64,000 nt of DNA from Ignavibacteriales bacterium (GTDB lineage Bacteria > Bacteroidota > Ignavibacteria > Ignavibacteriales > Ignavibacteriaceae). The stretch spans positions 147,883-211,882 of the forward strand of contig DPRR01000045.1 in assembly GCA_003538625.1 (NCBI GenBank), written 5' to 3'. Made by a program: the position numbers and the translations under genes. Below are positions 42,928 through 51,753 of this stretch, piece by piece. Below the pieces are notes generated by a model. The model saw only the letters and a program-made list of their open reading frames with translations. It ran no database searches and was not told where the DNA came from. The number at the start of each line of letters is the position of its first letter. The first letter of the stretch is position 1.

Positions 42928-43335
42928 TTATTCTCCGCGATATTCGAAATAATTATTTTCCGTTTCGTAAAGTTTTACCGAATAGAGATTGCCGGACGGT
43001 ATGTTATCTTTCAACTGATTCCATATAGCCACTACAATATTTTCAGAAGTAGGAATTACTCCTTGCATAAAATCAGTATCCAGATTAAGATTTTTATGAT
43101 CAACTTTGCTGATAACATGTTCCTGAATAATTTCTTTAAGTTTTTTAAGATCTATAACAAATCCAGTTGCGGGATCCGGAGTGCCGGAAACCATTACTTC
43201 TAAAATATAATTGTGTCCATGCCAGTTCGGATTACTGCACTTACCAAACAGTTCAAAATTTTCTTTATCATCTAAACCGTCTTTAAACAATCTATGTGCA
43301 GCAGCAAATGTTTCTCTTCTTGTAAGATAAATCAT
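42928..43335 (-). CDS. 6-pyruvoyl-tetrahydropterin synthase (C-x5-HGH, mammalian-like type)
   Basis: The 135-residue protein converts dihydroneopterin triphosphate to 6-pyruvoyl-tetrahydropterin. Zinc ligands H14, H39 and H41 and the catalytic C33, D79 and H80 are all present, with E124 in the C-terminal YETENN pattern. The spacing C33-SNPNW-HGH is the C-x5-HGH form of the eukaryotic enzyme; QueD, which makes queuosine precursor, has C-x3-HGH. The gene is 1 base before folE and next to an SDR, both expected partners in tetrahydrobiopterin synthesis. It could in principle act in another pterin pathway. Confidence 0.88.
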   Translation of the reverse strand: MIYLTRRETFAAAHRLFKDGLDDKENFELFGKCSNPNWHGHNYILEVMVSGTPDPATGFVIDLKKLKEIIQEHVISKVDHKNLNLDTDFMQGVIPTSENIVVAIWNQLKDNIPSGNLYSVKLYETENNYFEYRGE

Positions 43336-43336
43336 A

Positions 43337-43795
43337 TTAATCTTTCAATGCATCCAAAACTTCTTTGTTATGTCCATCAATTTTTACTTTATTAAAGATC
43401 TTTTTGATTTTTCCTTTTTCATCAATTATGAAAGTTGTACGTTCAACTCCCATATATTTTCTGCCGTACATACTTTTTTCCTTCCAGACTCCATACTTTT
43501 CTATCACTTTTTTATCTTCATCAGCAAGCAGATCAAATTTAAGTCTATATTTTTCGGAGAATTTTTTATGAGATTTTACAGAATCGGGACTGACACCTAG
43601 AATTACTGCATCAATCTTATTGAATTTTGGTAAATCATCGCTAAAACCACACGCCTCTTTTGTACAACCTGAAGTATCATCTTTAGGATAGAAATAAAGA
43701 ACAACTTTCTGTCCAATAAAATCTTTTAATGATACTTTTTTCTCATCCTGATTTAACAAGATAAAATCAGGGGCTTTATTACCGGCATCTAACAT
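43337..43795 (-). CDS. bcp: Bcp-type peroxiredoxin
   Basis: The 152-residue thioredoxin-fold peroxidase has the CTKEAC site in YPKDDTSGCTKEACGFSDD, where the first cysteine reacts with peroxide and the second, five residues on, resolves it, as in Bcp/PrxQ. It lies 1 base after PTPS and 23 bases before the second peroxiredoxin. Both probably protect against oxidative stress. Confidence 0.93.
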   Translation of the reverse strand: MLDAGNKAPDFILLNQDEKKVSLKDFIGQKVVLYFYPKDDTSGCTKEACGFSDDLPKFNKIDAVILGVSPDSVKSHKKFSEKYRLKFDLLADEDKKVIEKYGVWKEKSMYGRKYMGVERTTFIIDEKGKIKKIFNKVKIDGHNKEVLDALKD

Positions 43796-43818
43796 CAGAA
43801 TTTCTCCGTTTAAAATAA

Positions 43819-44289
43819 TTATGCAAGTGCACTTTTGATTGCGGCAAAATCAGGTTGGTTTCCAGGGTTTGCAAGCACTTCAAAATATTTTATATATCCA
43901 TTTTTATCAACAATAAACGCAGCCCGTTTTGCAGTGTTGAAGTAATCAAATTTACCAGGAACAAATACATCTAAAACTACATCATAATCTTTGATAACTT
44001 TTTTATTGAAATCGCTTAACAAAGGGAAGTTATAATTATTTTTTTCATGAAACATCTTTAATGCGAAATGAGTATCGACGCTAATTCCCAAAACCTGTGC
44101 ATTTAAATTTTCATAGTCTTTAAGCTCATCTCTAAAAGTACACATCTCAGTAGTACAAGCTCCGGTATTTGCTGCCGGGAAAAACAGAACAACAACATTT
44201 TTACCTCTGAAAGAACTTAACGAAACCACCTCACCATCCTGATTAGTTAATGTAAAATCCGGGGCTTTATCTCCAACTTTAAGTGCCAT
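43819..44289 (-). CDS. Peroxiredoxin (AhpE/Prx-like)
   Basis: The 156-residue protein has the motif FFPAANTGACTTEMCTFRDEL with peroxidatic C45 and a second cysteine four residues later. Its 1-Cys/2-Cys type cannot be fixed from sequence, but the spacing CTTEMC is like the AhpE-related group. It heads the Prx-Bcp-PTPS-folE-SDR operon. Confidence 0.9.
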   Translation of the reverse strand: MALKVGDKAPDFTLTNQDGEVVSLSSFRGKNVVVLFFPAANTGACTTEMCTFRDELKDYENLNAQVLGISVDTHFALKMFHEKNNYNFPLLSDFNKKVIKDYDVVLDVFVPGKFDYFNTAKRAAFIVDKNGYIKYFEVLANPGNQPDFAAIKSALA

Positions 44290-44439
44290 AGTAAACTCCT
44301 ATTTAGTTTAGTTTATAGATTTATCGGAAAGTTTTTAGTTTTTCTGCTTCAAATTAGCCAAAAGAGGCTGTACATTCAAGAATCCTCCGCATCTGTTGAT
44401 GTAGTTAACATCTAAACAAAAGTAAGAGTTCAATATGTA

Positions 44440-45258
44440 TTATAGAATCCCGACTTTTTTTGCCCAATCTTTAAATCCATTCTCTAGTTGTTGAAATGAA
44501 TCTATAGCAAATAGAATTGGTTGAAGATGCCAGACATCGTATTCTTGTTCAACGATTTTTTCAGGATCGAAATCTTTGACTTCTACTTTGTCTGACAATG
44601 CATTCTGCACTTCACCCAGCGATGAAACAATCCCGGCGCCATAGATTCTCATTCCCTCCGGTTTTCTTATCAAACCAAACTCAACTGTAAACCAATGAAA
44701 TGTTTCGAGATATTTTCTATTTATTCCTTCGGCTTTTAAAGCTGCATCACCGAACATCTGATAAAAGGAAGCAAAATTTTTATTTGTAAGCAAAGGCATA
44801 TGCCCAAAAATATCGTGAAATAAATCCGGCGCAGGTGTGTAATCAAGTTCTTCTCTGCTTCTTATATAATCTGTTGAAGGAAAAACTTTTCTTCGAAGAA
44901 GTTCAAAAAAATCTTGTTCGTGAATAAGACCGGGAACCCGTGCAACTTTCCACCCGGTTAGATTATAAAAGATATGACTTAAGTTTTTTAAGTAAGGTAT
45001 TTTATCTTCAGACAGATTAAGATTTCTTGCGCCTTCAATATATTCCTCACACGCTCTCCCTGGTAAAAACTTCATTTGTCTGTTATATAGGATTTTCCAG
45101 TTTGATTGTTCTTCTTCAGTGTAATCCGGATATACAATTTCATCGTGTTCCGGAACCGGGTTTTCTAACTTCTGAGGAATACATCTCGGATCAATTCCAT
45201 CCTGAGCAGCTTTTTCATAAGCTGAAATTATTTTTTCTTCATTTGGATTTTTAGTCAT
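44440..45258 (-). CDS. phhA: Phenylalanine 4-hydroxylase
   Basis: The 272-residue enzyme hydroxylates phenylalanine to tyrosine using O2 and a tetrahydropterin. The iron ligands H148 and H153 are in LFHDIFGHMPLL and E193 in FHWFTVEFGLI. The residue spacing matches bacterial phenylalanine hydroxylases. It needs tetrahydropterin; the folE-PTPS-SDR genes next to it can supply one. About 150 bases separate it from the peroxiredoxin operon, so it has its own promoter region. Confidence 0.94.
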   Translation of the reverse strand: MTKNPNEEKIISAYEKAAQDGIDPRCIPQKLENPVPEHDEIVYPDYTEEEQSNWKILYNRQMKFLPGRACEEYIEGARNLNLSEDKIPYLKNLSHIFYNLTGWKVARVPGLIHEQDFFELLRRKVFPSTDYIRSREELDYTPAPDLFHDIFGHMPLLTNKNFASFYQMFGDAALKAEGINRKYLETFHWFTVEFGLIRKPEGMRIYGAGIVSSLGEVQNALSDKVEVKDFDPEKIVEQEYDVWHLQPILFAIDSFQQLENGFKDWAKKVGIL

Positions 45259-45448
45259 TTCAGATTCCTGTTATTCGTTATATAGAAGTTAAAGATTGGT
45301 TTATAAATTTTCAATGAGATTATTGGATTGAATAGATATAGTATCTGCAATTTAAATATGCAATTATTTTATTCTATCAGATCAATTTATATTAGTTTTA
45401 GATTTATGTATGTTTACAAATAATTTTATTCATCAATCTTAAAGCATA

Positions 45449-45892
45449 TTGGAAGAATTAAATAAAACTGAATTAGAGCTAAATCAATCGTGTGTTATTC
45501 CATATCGTATTTCGGATGGAAATGTGGAGCTTTTACTGATCACATCGATCAAAAAACAAAAATGGATTTTTCCAAAAGGAATGATCGAGTTTAATTTATC
45601 TGCTTTTGAATCAGCTAAGAAAGAAGCATATGAGGAAGCAGGAGTAGTTGGCGAAAATGAAACTGTTGAATTGGGATCGTTTGAACTAAAAAAGAAAAAC
45701 CGGTTATCACATGTAAAAATTTTTTCTATGGAAGTCAGTAAAGAATTGAAAGATTATCCCGAAAAAAATTTGCGTAAACGAAAGTGGTTTACAGTTAAGG
45801 AAGCATTAGAAAATATTGAAAATTCTGATATTAAAAACTTTGTTCAAAAACTACTAAGCAATATAAAACCTGCTAATCAAAATCCTGCTTAA
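45449..45892 (+). CDS. Nudix hydrolase
   Basis: The 147-residue protein starts with TTG and has the Nudix box GMIEFNLSAFESAKKEAYEEAGV (about 49-71), which keeps the catalytic E-A-x-E-E but has Leu where the usual Glu-7 is. DIPP-type Nudix enzymes that hydrolyse diphosphoinositol or dinucleoside polyphosphates share this overall form, but the substrate cannot be told here. No strong Shine-Dalgarno is seen. Its 3' end overlaps recX by 20 bases in convergent orientation. Confidence 0.82.
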   Translation: MEELNKTELELNQSCVIPYRISDGNVELLLITSIKKQKWIFPKGMIEFNLSAFESAKKEAYEEAGVVGENETVELGSFELKKKNRLSHVKIFSMEVSKELKDYPEKNLRKRKWFTVKEALENIENSDIKNFVQKLLSNIKPANQNPA

Positions 45893-46508
45893 TAATTTTA
45901 TTTACTGCCTCTGAGGATACTTCGTAATCAAAACCTCTGCTTAACAAAAAGGCTATAATTTTTTGTTTTAGTCTTCTCTTATCAGACTCACGAAGTTTTA
46001 ATTTATCATACTTCTTCACAGCTAATTCAAATGCTGTGTCATTTTGTTCTTCGTCAATACTAAATTCATCCAGCACTTCATCAATAATGGATGCGGATAC
46101 TCCCTTACTAAAAAGTGCAGCTCGAATTTTATTTTTTCCCCAAAGTTTCTTTTTAAGTTTTTCTTCTACAAAATGATTTGCAAAAATCTTATCATCAATA
46201 AAATCTCTTTGTTTAAGTTCAGAGAGAACTATTTTAATTAATCGTTCTTCATAAGATTTAGATTTTAATTTAATCAGAAGTTCTCTTTCAGAATGAAATC
46301 GTCTAGCAAGAAATGATAGTGCTCTTTGTTTAATGTGGTAAATGATATTCTGCTCAATAAAATAAGAAAAGCGGTCTTCGGAAATTTCATCACCCTTCCT
46401 AAGACCGCTATTAAAAAATGTATCCTCAGATAAAATTAATCGTTCGCCATTATCAAAATAGACAAAAACATTTTTTTCGTCTTTTCTGGATACTCTTTCT
46501 ATTTTCAT
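45873..46508 (-). CDS. recX: RecX regulatory protein
   Basis: The 211-residue protein has the helical RecX repeats (ALSFLARRFHSERELLIKLKSKS near 63-83 and RRLKQKIIAFLLSRGF near the C-terminus). RecX binds the RecA filament and modulates its activity. It lies 22 bases downstream of recA on the same strand. A strong hairpin followed by a T run lies within codons 33-47 and may restrict its expression. Confidence 0.9.
   Translation of the reverse strand: MKIERVSRKDEKNVFVYFDNGERLILSEDTFFNSGLRKGDEISEDRFSYFIEQNIIYHIKQRALSFLARRFHSERELLIKLKSKSYEERLIKIVLSELKQRDFIDDKIFANHFVEEKLKKKLWGKNKIRAALFSKGVSASIIDEVLDEFSIDEEQNDTAFELAVKKYDKLKLRESDKRRLKQKIIAFLLSRGFDYEVSSEAVNKIIKQDFD
46370..46409 (-). terminator. Terminator-like hairpin inside recX
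   Basis: On the minus strand AGCGGTCTT pairs perfectly with AAGACCGCT, and an inner GGAA/TTCC pair extends the stem after one mismatch, giving a 13-bp stem. It is followed by TTTTCTTATTTT. It lies at about codons 33-47 of recX. It has the form of an intrinsic terminator and could stop most transcripts of recA before recX is complete. Confidence 0.55.
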
Positions 46509-46530
46509 TTAGCATAATTTTAAAATTAAT

Positions 46531-47592
46531 TTATTTCTTTTTCCCTTTTGGTTTATCTTCCGTCTTTTCATCAACGGCTTGTTCACCTTTAAATCCCGGT
46601 AATCCAAGCTTTGTTTTAATTTCAATTTCCAATTTTTTATACATCTCAGGAAACTCAATAAGCTTTTGTCTAAACTGCTCCCTGCCTTGAATTCTATCTT
46701 CACCATAAGTGAACCAGGCACCACCTTTTTTAATAATGCCGAGTTCAGTCGCCATATCAAGTACGTCACCGGTTTTACTTATACCTTCATTGTACAAAAT
46801 ATCAAATTCGGTTTGTTTAAAGGGAGGAGCAACCTTACTCTTTACGATTTTAACTTTTGTTCTGTTGCCAATTACTTCTTCGCCGTCTTTAATGGCAGCA
46901 ATTCTTCTTATATCAATTCGTACTGAAGCATAAAATTTAAGCGCATTACCGCCGGTTGTGGTTTCCGGATTTCCAAACATCACACCAATTTTACTTCTAA
47001 GTTGATTAATGAACACAACAGAAGTTTTTGATTTTGAAATAGCACCGGTTAATTTTCTTAATGCCTGGGACATCAATCTGGCTTGAACAGCCATTGTTGC
47101 ATCACCCATTTCTCCTTCAATCTCAGAACGTGGTACCAGAGCAGCTACCGAATCTATAACAATTATGTCTAATGCATTGCTGCGAACCAAGGTATCAGTT
47201 ATTTCAAGTGCTTGTTCGCCAAAATCCGGCTGCGATATTAAAAGATTTGCTGTGTCTACTCCAAGTCTTTTTGCATAATTAACATCCAGCGCATGTTCAG
47301 CATCAATAAAGGCTGCAAGTCCGCCCATTTTTTGAGCTTCAGCAATTATGTGAAGACATAACGTAGTTTTGCCACTCGATTCAGGACCATAAATTTCGAT
47401 AATTCTTCCACGGGGAATTCCGCCGATTCCAAGAGCAATATCTAACGATAATGCACCTGTAGGAATCGCTTCAATATCGTTTACAATTCCATCGCCCAAT
47501 TTCATTATTGCACCTTTGCCGTAAGTTTTTTCGATACCGGCTATTGCGTCATCAATAATTTTCATTTTTTGTTCTCTATCAGAAGCCATCAT
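46531..47592 (-). CDS. recA: RecA recombinase
   Basis: The 353-residue DNA recombinase has the P-loop GPESSGKTTL near 68-77, the Walker B area LDIIVIDSVAALVPRSE, and the DNA-binding loop MSQALRKLTGAISKS. It forms filaments on single-stranded DNA, drives recombination and triggers LexA cleavage. The lysine-rich C-terminus is normal. It overlaps thpR by 4 bases. Confidence 0.98.
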   Translation of the reverse strand: MMASDREQKMKIIDDAIAGIEKTYGKGAIMKLGDGIVNDIEAIPTGALSLDIALGIGGIPRGRIIEIYGPESSGKTTLCLHIIAEAQKMGGLAAFIDAEHALDVNYAKRLGVDTANLLISQPDFGEQALEITDTLVRSNALDIIVIDSVAALVPRSEIEGEMGDATMAVQARLMSQALRKLTGAISKSKTSVVFINQLRSKIGVMFGNPETTTGGNALKFYASVRIDIRRIAAIKDGEEVIGNRTKVKIVKSKVAPPFKQTEFDILYNEGISKTGDVLDMATELGIIKKGGAWFTYGEDRIQGREQFRQKLIEFPEMYKKLEIEIKTKLGLPGFKGEQAVDEKTEDKPKGKKK

Positions 47593-48149
47593 TTCTCCAA
47601 TTCTTTAAGTTTATAATTTTTAATTTTAATATATTCAGAACCCTCCGGATGCAGAATACTTTTATACAGTGTGGATGAATTACAAGTAAAAAGTATTGGT
47701 TCAAAGGTAAAATTTTTGAAACTGTTTACAAAACTATTTTCCGGATTATTTTTGATTCTTAACAAAGTAAGATGAGGATGAAATTTTCTTTTCTCAATTG
47801 AAATTGAAAACTTCTGCAATCTTTCGTTTACTTCTGATATCATTTGGTGCAATTGATCATCAACATCCAATCCTGCCCAAAGAATTACAGGTTTACTGTC
47901 ACGATAAAAAAATCCAAACCTGTTAAAAATGCAATTTATTATTGGATAGCGAGTTATGAGATCCAGCTCATTGGAAATTTCCTCAACAATTTGATCCGGG
48001 ACATCACCAATAAATTTTATCGTAAGATGAAGTTTTTCTCTGGATTCCCATTTTATATTTTTGTCAAAATAAACATCGTTTCGTAATCTGATAATCTTTT
48101 CAATTACATTATCAGGAATATTTAACGAAACAAAAAGTCTATTCTTCAA
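47589..48149 (-). CDS. thpR: RNA 2',3'-cyclic phosphodiesterase (LigT-type)
   Basis: The 186-residue 2H phosphoesterase has both catalytic HxT motifs, HLTIKFIGDV near 42-51 and HPHLTLLRI near 124-132. ThpR opens 2',3'-cyclic phosphates on RNA and can ligate in vitro. It overlaps cinA at its start by 11 bases and recA at its end by 4 bases. Confidence 0.92.
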   Translation of the reverse strand: MKNRLFVSLNIPDNVIEKIIRLRNDVYFDKNIKWESREKLHLTIKFIGDVPDQIVEEISNELDLITRYPIINCIFNRFGFFYRDSKPVILWAGLDVDDQLHQMISEVNERLQKFSISIEKRKFHPHLTLLRIKNNPENSFVNSFKNFTFEPILFTCNSSTLYKSILHPEGSEYIKIKNYKLKELEK

Positions 48150-49395
48150 AAGAAATTCCCAGAATGCTTCTTCTAATCATATCTAATGCAGCTTGTGTTG
48201 CTCTATGCTTGTTTAATATACGATCCTCACCAAATTGAAATCTTTTTGCCGTACAAACTTTGTCATCACAATAACCAATAAAAACCGTCCCAACAGGCTT
48301 ATCAGTAACTGCACCAGTCGGACCCATTATGCCGGTTAAAGAAACACCAATATCGGCACCGCTGATTGATTTGATACCTTCCGCCATCTGCATTGCCACC
48401 TCGGCAGAGACAGCACCTTTCTCTAACATCACATCTTCATCAACTTTAAGCAGCTCTACTTTTGCAGCATTGCTGTATGTAACCACTCCGCGCTCAAAAT
48501 ATTTGCTGCTGCCATTTATGTCAGTAATCCGGTTTGCTAAACCGCCGCCGGTGCAGGATTCAGCAACAGCAATTCTTAATTCCCTTTCATTAAGATGTCT
48601 GCCTACAACTTCCTCTAAAGACTCATCATCCCTTCCGTAAATAAAGCGTCCAATTTTGGTTCTTATTTTCTGCTCGATCCCTAATAAATGATTTTGTGCT
48701 TCTTCCTCATTATTTGATTTTACTGTTATTCGCAATCGAACTCCATATTGATTAGGTAAGAAAGCTAATTTTGCACCGTTTAAAAGTTCGTCTATATCAC
48801 CCAATCTTTCTGCCAAAGCAGATTCCGGCAAACCAGTAGTTTGAAGTGTAACTTTTTTGATAAAGTTATCAGGAGTTCCAATTTTTTTTATCAATTTTGG
48901 AATTATATAGTTAGTCATCATCGCCTTCATCTCATAGGGAACACCAGGCGTTACAATAAATATCTTTTCATTTATTTCAATCCAATAACCAGGTGCTGTA
49001 CCATTTTCATTTCTTATGATCTCTGCGATTTTGGGTACCATCGCCTGATCCTCATGTGTTTTCCTTAATTCCCTTCCACGACGAACAAGCATTCTTTTGA
49101 TATCTTCAATCACTTCTTCATTACGGATCAACTCTGTTTTAAAATATTGGACAAATGCACTTCTTGTAACATCGTCATGCGTTGGACCAAGTCCACCCGT
49201 GCAAATAATAACATCGGCTTTTATGGATGCTAACTCCAGTTCATCTATAATAAGTTTAATGTCATCACTAATAACAACAGACTTAATTATAGTTATATTA
49301 TTTTCAGAGATTTGCTCACCAATAAAAGCAACATTGGTATTAATCGTCTGTCCGATTAAAAGTTCATCTCCTATAGAAATTAAATAAGCTTTCAT
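48139..49395 (-). CDS. cinA: CinA competence/damage-inducible protein (nicotinamide-nucleotide amidase type)
   Basis: The 418-residue protein has the N-terminal MoCF-like domain (GDELLIGQTINTN, GGLGPTHDDVTRSAF near 66-81) and the C-terminal amidohydrolase domain (VAESCTGGGLANRI, then GIMGPTGAVTDKPVG). CinA deamidates NMN in pyridine-nucleotide recycling and is linked to competence and DNA repair. It is 3 bases before pgpA. Adjacency to recA is common in bacteria. Confidence 0.95.
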   Translation of the reverse strand: MKAYLISIGDELLIGQTINTNVAFIGEQISENNITIIKSVVISDDIKLIIDELELASIKADVIICTGGLGPTHDDVTRSAFVQYFKTELIRNEEVIEDIKRMLVRRGRELRKTHEDQAMVPKIAEIIRNENGTAPGYWIEINEKIFIVTPGVPYEMKAMMTNYIIPKLIKKIGTPDNFIKKVTLQTTGLPESALAERLGDIDELLNGAKLAFLPNQYGVRLRITVKSNNEEEAQNHLLGIEQKIRTKIGRFIYGRDDESLEEVVGRHLNERELRIAVAESCTGGGLANRITDINGSSKYFERGVVTYSNAAKVELLKVDEDVMLEKGAVSAEVAMQMAEGIKSISGADIGVSLTGIMGPTGAVTDKPVGTVFIGYCDDKVCTAKRFQFGEDRILNKHRATQAALDMIRRSILGISFEE

Positions 49396-49398
49396 GTA

Positions 49399-49863
49399 TT
49401 AATAAACTCCAAATGTGTAAACGATTATGTGCAGAATAATTAGAGAATAGAATCCTGAAATAACATCATCAGCCATAATTCCGAATCCTTTTGGCAGCTT
49501 TTCAGACGTTCTTGCAGGAAATGGTTTAACAATATCAAGTGCCCGCCAAATTAAAAATGAAGTTAAAATTATCAACATTGTTTTTGGCAATGCAATTAAA
49601 GCTATCCACGTACCAACAACTTCATCAACAGTGCATTCAGCTGGATCTTTCCCATAAACATCCTCAAATTTTGATGAAACAAATAATCCGTAAACTAAAA
49701 ATATTATAATTGCCGGAATTATTATTTCGGGTTTTTCAAAACCTGGAATAAGATAAATAATTATTGCAGCTATAGATCCGAATGTTCCTGAGGCAAAAGG
49801 AATGTAGCCTGTATAGAAACCTGAACCAATTAATTTTTCAAACCAATTTATTTGTTTCATCAA
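49399..49863 (-). CDS. pgpA: Phosphatidylglycerophosphatase A
   Basis: The 154-residue inner-membrane enzyme removes the phosphate from phosphatidylglycerol phosphate. It has the PgpA core (ASGTFGSIAAIIIYL near 24-38, DVYGKDPAECTVDEVVGTW near 69-87, and GFGIMADDVISGFYSL near the C-terminus) and several membrane helices. It overlaps pgsA by 26 bases, linking the two consecutive steps of phosphatidylglycerol synthesis. Confidence 0.93.
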   Translation of the reverse strand: MMKQINWFEKLIGSGFYTGYIPFASGTFGSIAAIIIYLIPGFEKPEIIIPAIIIFLVYGLFVSSKFEDVYGKDPAECTVDEVVGTWIALIALPKTMLIILTSFLIWRALDIVKPFPARTSEKLPKGFGIMADDVISGFYSLIILHIIVYTFGVY

Positions 49864-50443
49864 ACAATTTTTTAATTAGATGTTTATTTTGTAAAAGATA
49901 TGTGATACCGGAATGAACTGTTATTACCGTAATAATCAGCATTGTAAAGTAAATAAGTTCTTTGTTTAAAAGTTGATTAAATAAGCTTTCATTTCCGGTG
50001 TACAGTTCAGTTGTGTTTAATCCTACATAAAGTAAAAGCAGATAATACAGAAACACCATTTGTAAAACAGTTTTCCATTTTGCATAATAACTGGTTACAA
50101 AATTATATCCTCTGCTTTCTGCATAAATTCTCAAAAGTGTAATAAGTAAATCACGAATTATGATGAGTAAAACCATCCACAGCGGAAGAAGTCCAACCAT
50201 TACAAAACCAAAGAATGCTGTTGAAGTAAGGATCTTATCTGCAAGCGGATCCCAGAATTTTCCCCAATCTGTTATGTAATTAAATTTTCTTGCAAGCCAG
50301 CCATCATACCAGTCAGTTAATGCTGCTATTAAAAACACTACAAGCGAAATTTGAATAAGTATTGGGCTTTCTGATAAGAAAAGATATAAAAATACCGGGG
50401 TAAGAATAATTCGAAGAACAGTCAATTGATTTGGGAGAGTCAT
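49838..50443 (-). CDS. pgsA: CDP-diacylglycerol-glycerol-3-phosphate 3-phosphatidyltransferase
   Basis: The 201-residue membrane enzyme makes phosphatidylglycerol phosphate. The CDP-alcohol phosphotransferase signature D-x2-D-G-x2-A-R-x8-G-x3-D-x3-D is complete in DWYDGWLARKFNYITDWG then KFWDPLADK. Five membrane helices are visible. It abuts the DUF971 gene, sharing one base with it, and overlaps pgpA. Confidence 0.94.
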   Translation of the reverse strand: MTLPNQLTVLRIILTPVFLYLFLSESPILIQISLVVFLIAALTDWYDGWLARKFNYITDWGKFWDPLADKILTSTAFFGFVMVGLLPLWMVLLIIIRDLLITLLRIYAESRGYNFVTSYYAKWKTVLQMVFLYYLLLLYVGLNTTELYTGNESLFNQLLNKELIYFTMLIITVITVHSGITYLLQNKHLIKKLFDETNKLV

Positions 50444-50748
50444 TATTGAGCCGCTGTTTTTAAAGAATAATTCTTTAGAAAAGTATACTCATAGATTCCG
50501 GAGTTATGACCATCATTCCAATTTATCTGAATTGCATAATTGCCAACCTGGTCTATAGATTTAATTGTAATCTGATTTTCTGCAAATAATGGGATATACA
50601 TTTTGCTTTGCTTATCACGTTCAGATAAACAAGTTGCACACAGGCAATTTTTTCTTAACTCTTTTAAATCGATTAAATCTTCCTTGCCGTCATCCCAGTC
50701 AATTAATAATTTTTTCTTTTCTATAAGTTTTATTTTAATGGGAAACAT
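50443..50748 (-). CDS. DUF971 domain protein
   Basis: The 101-residue protein has the gamma-butyrobetaine-hydroxylase N-terminal-like/DUF971 fold: a basic N-terminus, the LKELRKNCLCATCLSER zinc-type cysteine cluster and a C-terminal YAIQINWNDGHNSGIYEYTFLK. DUF971 proteins are often adjacent to iron-sulfur or Mrp-type genes; here the neighbours are purC and pgsA. Function is unknown. Confidence 0.85.
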   Translation of the reverse strand: MFPIKIKLIEKKKLLIDWDDGKEDLIDLKELRKNCLCATCLSERDKQSKMYIPLFAENQITIKSIDQVGNYAIQINWNDGHNSGIYEYTFLKNYSLKTAAQ

Positions 50749-50751
50749 CCT

Positions 50752-51645
50752 TTAAATACTCTTACCCGTTAGTTTTTCTAATGCTTCCAAATATTTTTCA
50801 CTTGTTCTCTGGATAATTTCTTCAGGCAAATTAGGTGGCGGCGGTTGCTTATTAAACTTAATAGATACCAAAAAATCACGTACAAACTGTTTATCAAAGC
50901 TCTCTTGTGATTTTCCTTTTTCGTATTTATCTAACGGCCAAAATCTAGAGGAATCAGGAGTCAATAGTTCATCAATTAAAATTATTTCGTTGCCAACTTT
51001 TCCAAATTCCATTTTTGTATCGGCAATAATTATTCCTTTACTTAAAGCAAACTCAACTGCACTTTTATAAATTTGAATAGTTTTAGTTTTCATAAAATTA
51101 ATTGTGTCAGCACCGGCAATTTCTTTTGCTTTATCTTCCGAAATATTTTCATCGTGCAATCCAATCTCTGCCTTAGTTGCCGGCGTAAAAAGCGGTTCAG
51201 GAAATTTTTCGGATTCTACCAAGCCAGAGTTAAGTTTTATACCACAAACCTCTCCGGTTTTTTTATAATCAGCCCAGCCTGAGCCTGTAATATATCCTCT
51301 TACAACACTTTCTATTGGTACTACATCCGCCTTCTGAACTAACATGCTCCTTCCCTCTAAATCTTCAGCATATTCCATACATTCTTCAGGAAATTTATTT
51401 ACGTCGGTTGTTATAAGATGATTTTTGATTATTTCCTTCGAGTAATTAAACCAGAATTCAGAAATTTTGGTCAAAACCTTTCCTTTAAATGGTATTCCTT
51501 GTGCCATTATAACATCAAAGGCAGATAATCTATCAGTAGAAATGATTAAGAAATATTCTCCCAAATCGTATATATCTCTTACCTTTCCGCTTTTTACAAA
51601 ATTTAATTTAGGAAAATTAGTCTGAAGAATAACTTTTTCTTTCAT
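50752..51645 (-). CDS. purC: Phosphoribosylaminoimidazole-succinocarboxamide synthase (SAICAR synthase)
   Basis: The 297-residue purine enzyme joins aspartate to CAIR. It carries the GKVRDIYD motif (about 17-24), SVVRGYITGSGWADYKKTG near 115-133 and DTKMEFGK near the C-terminal half. It is the longer form common in Bacteroidetes and eukaryotes. It heads the eight-gene operon purC-DUF971-pgsA-pgpA-cinA-thpR-recA-recX, with a Bacteroidetes-type promoter just upstream. Confidence 0.96.
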   Translation of the reverse strand: MKEKVILQTNFPKLNFVKSGKVRDIYDLGEYFLIISTDRLSAFDVIMAQGIPFKGKVLTKISEFWFNYSKEIIKNHLITTDVNKFPEECMEYAEDLEGRSMLVQKADVVPIESVVRGYITGSGWADYKKTGEVCGIKLNSGLVESEKFPEPLFTPATKAEIGLHDENISEDKAKEIAGADTINFMKTKTIQIYKSAVEFALSKGIIIADTKMEFGKVGNEIILIDELLTPDSSRFWPLDKYEKGKSQESFDKQFVRDFLVSIKFNKQPPPPNLPEEIIQRTSEKYLEALEKLTGKSI

Positions 51646-51668
51646 TTTAAACCTTTATTATTGTGAAT

Positions 51669-51699
51669 CAAATATATGAAGCCTTTAACCGGAATTCAA
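51669..51699 (-). promoter_or_regulatory. Bacteroidetes-type promoter for the purC operon
   Basis: On the minus strand TTG at 51699-51697 and TATATTTG at 51676-51669 are 20 bases apart, the best match of the -33/-7 consensus in the window. Transcription would start near 51662, about 17 bases before the purC ATG. Confidence 0.6.
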
Positions 51700-51753
51700 T
51701 AAATAAACAAACAGAAAAGTCAGACTTAAAATTCAATTTATCAAAAAAATCTG

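Noticed and set aside
43800..44300. Possible queuosine cluster around the QueD-like gene
   Set aside because: The PTPS motif is C-x5-HGH, not C-x3-HGH, and no queC, queE or queF lies beside it.
44398..44418. Hairpin GATGT-loop-ACATC between phhA and the peroxiredoxin gene
   Set aside because: It has only a 5-bp core stem with a bulged extension and no T run, so it is too weak for a terminator or riboswitch.
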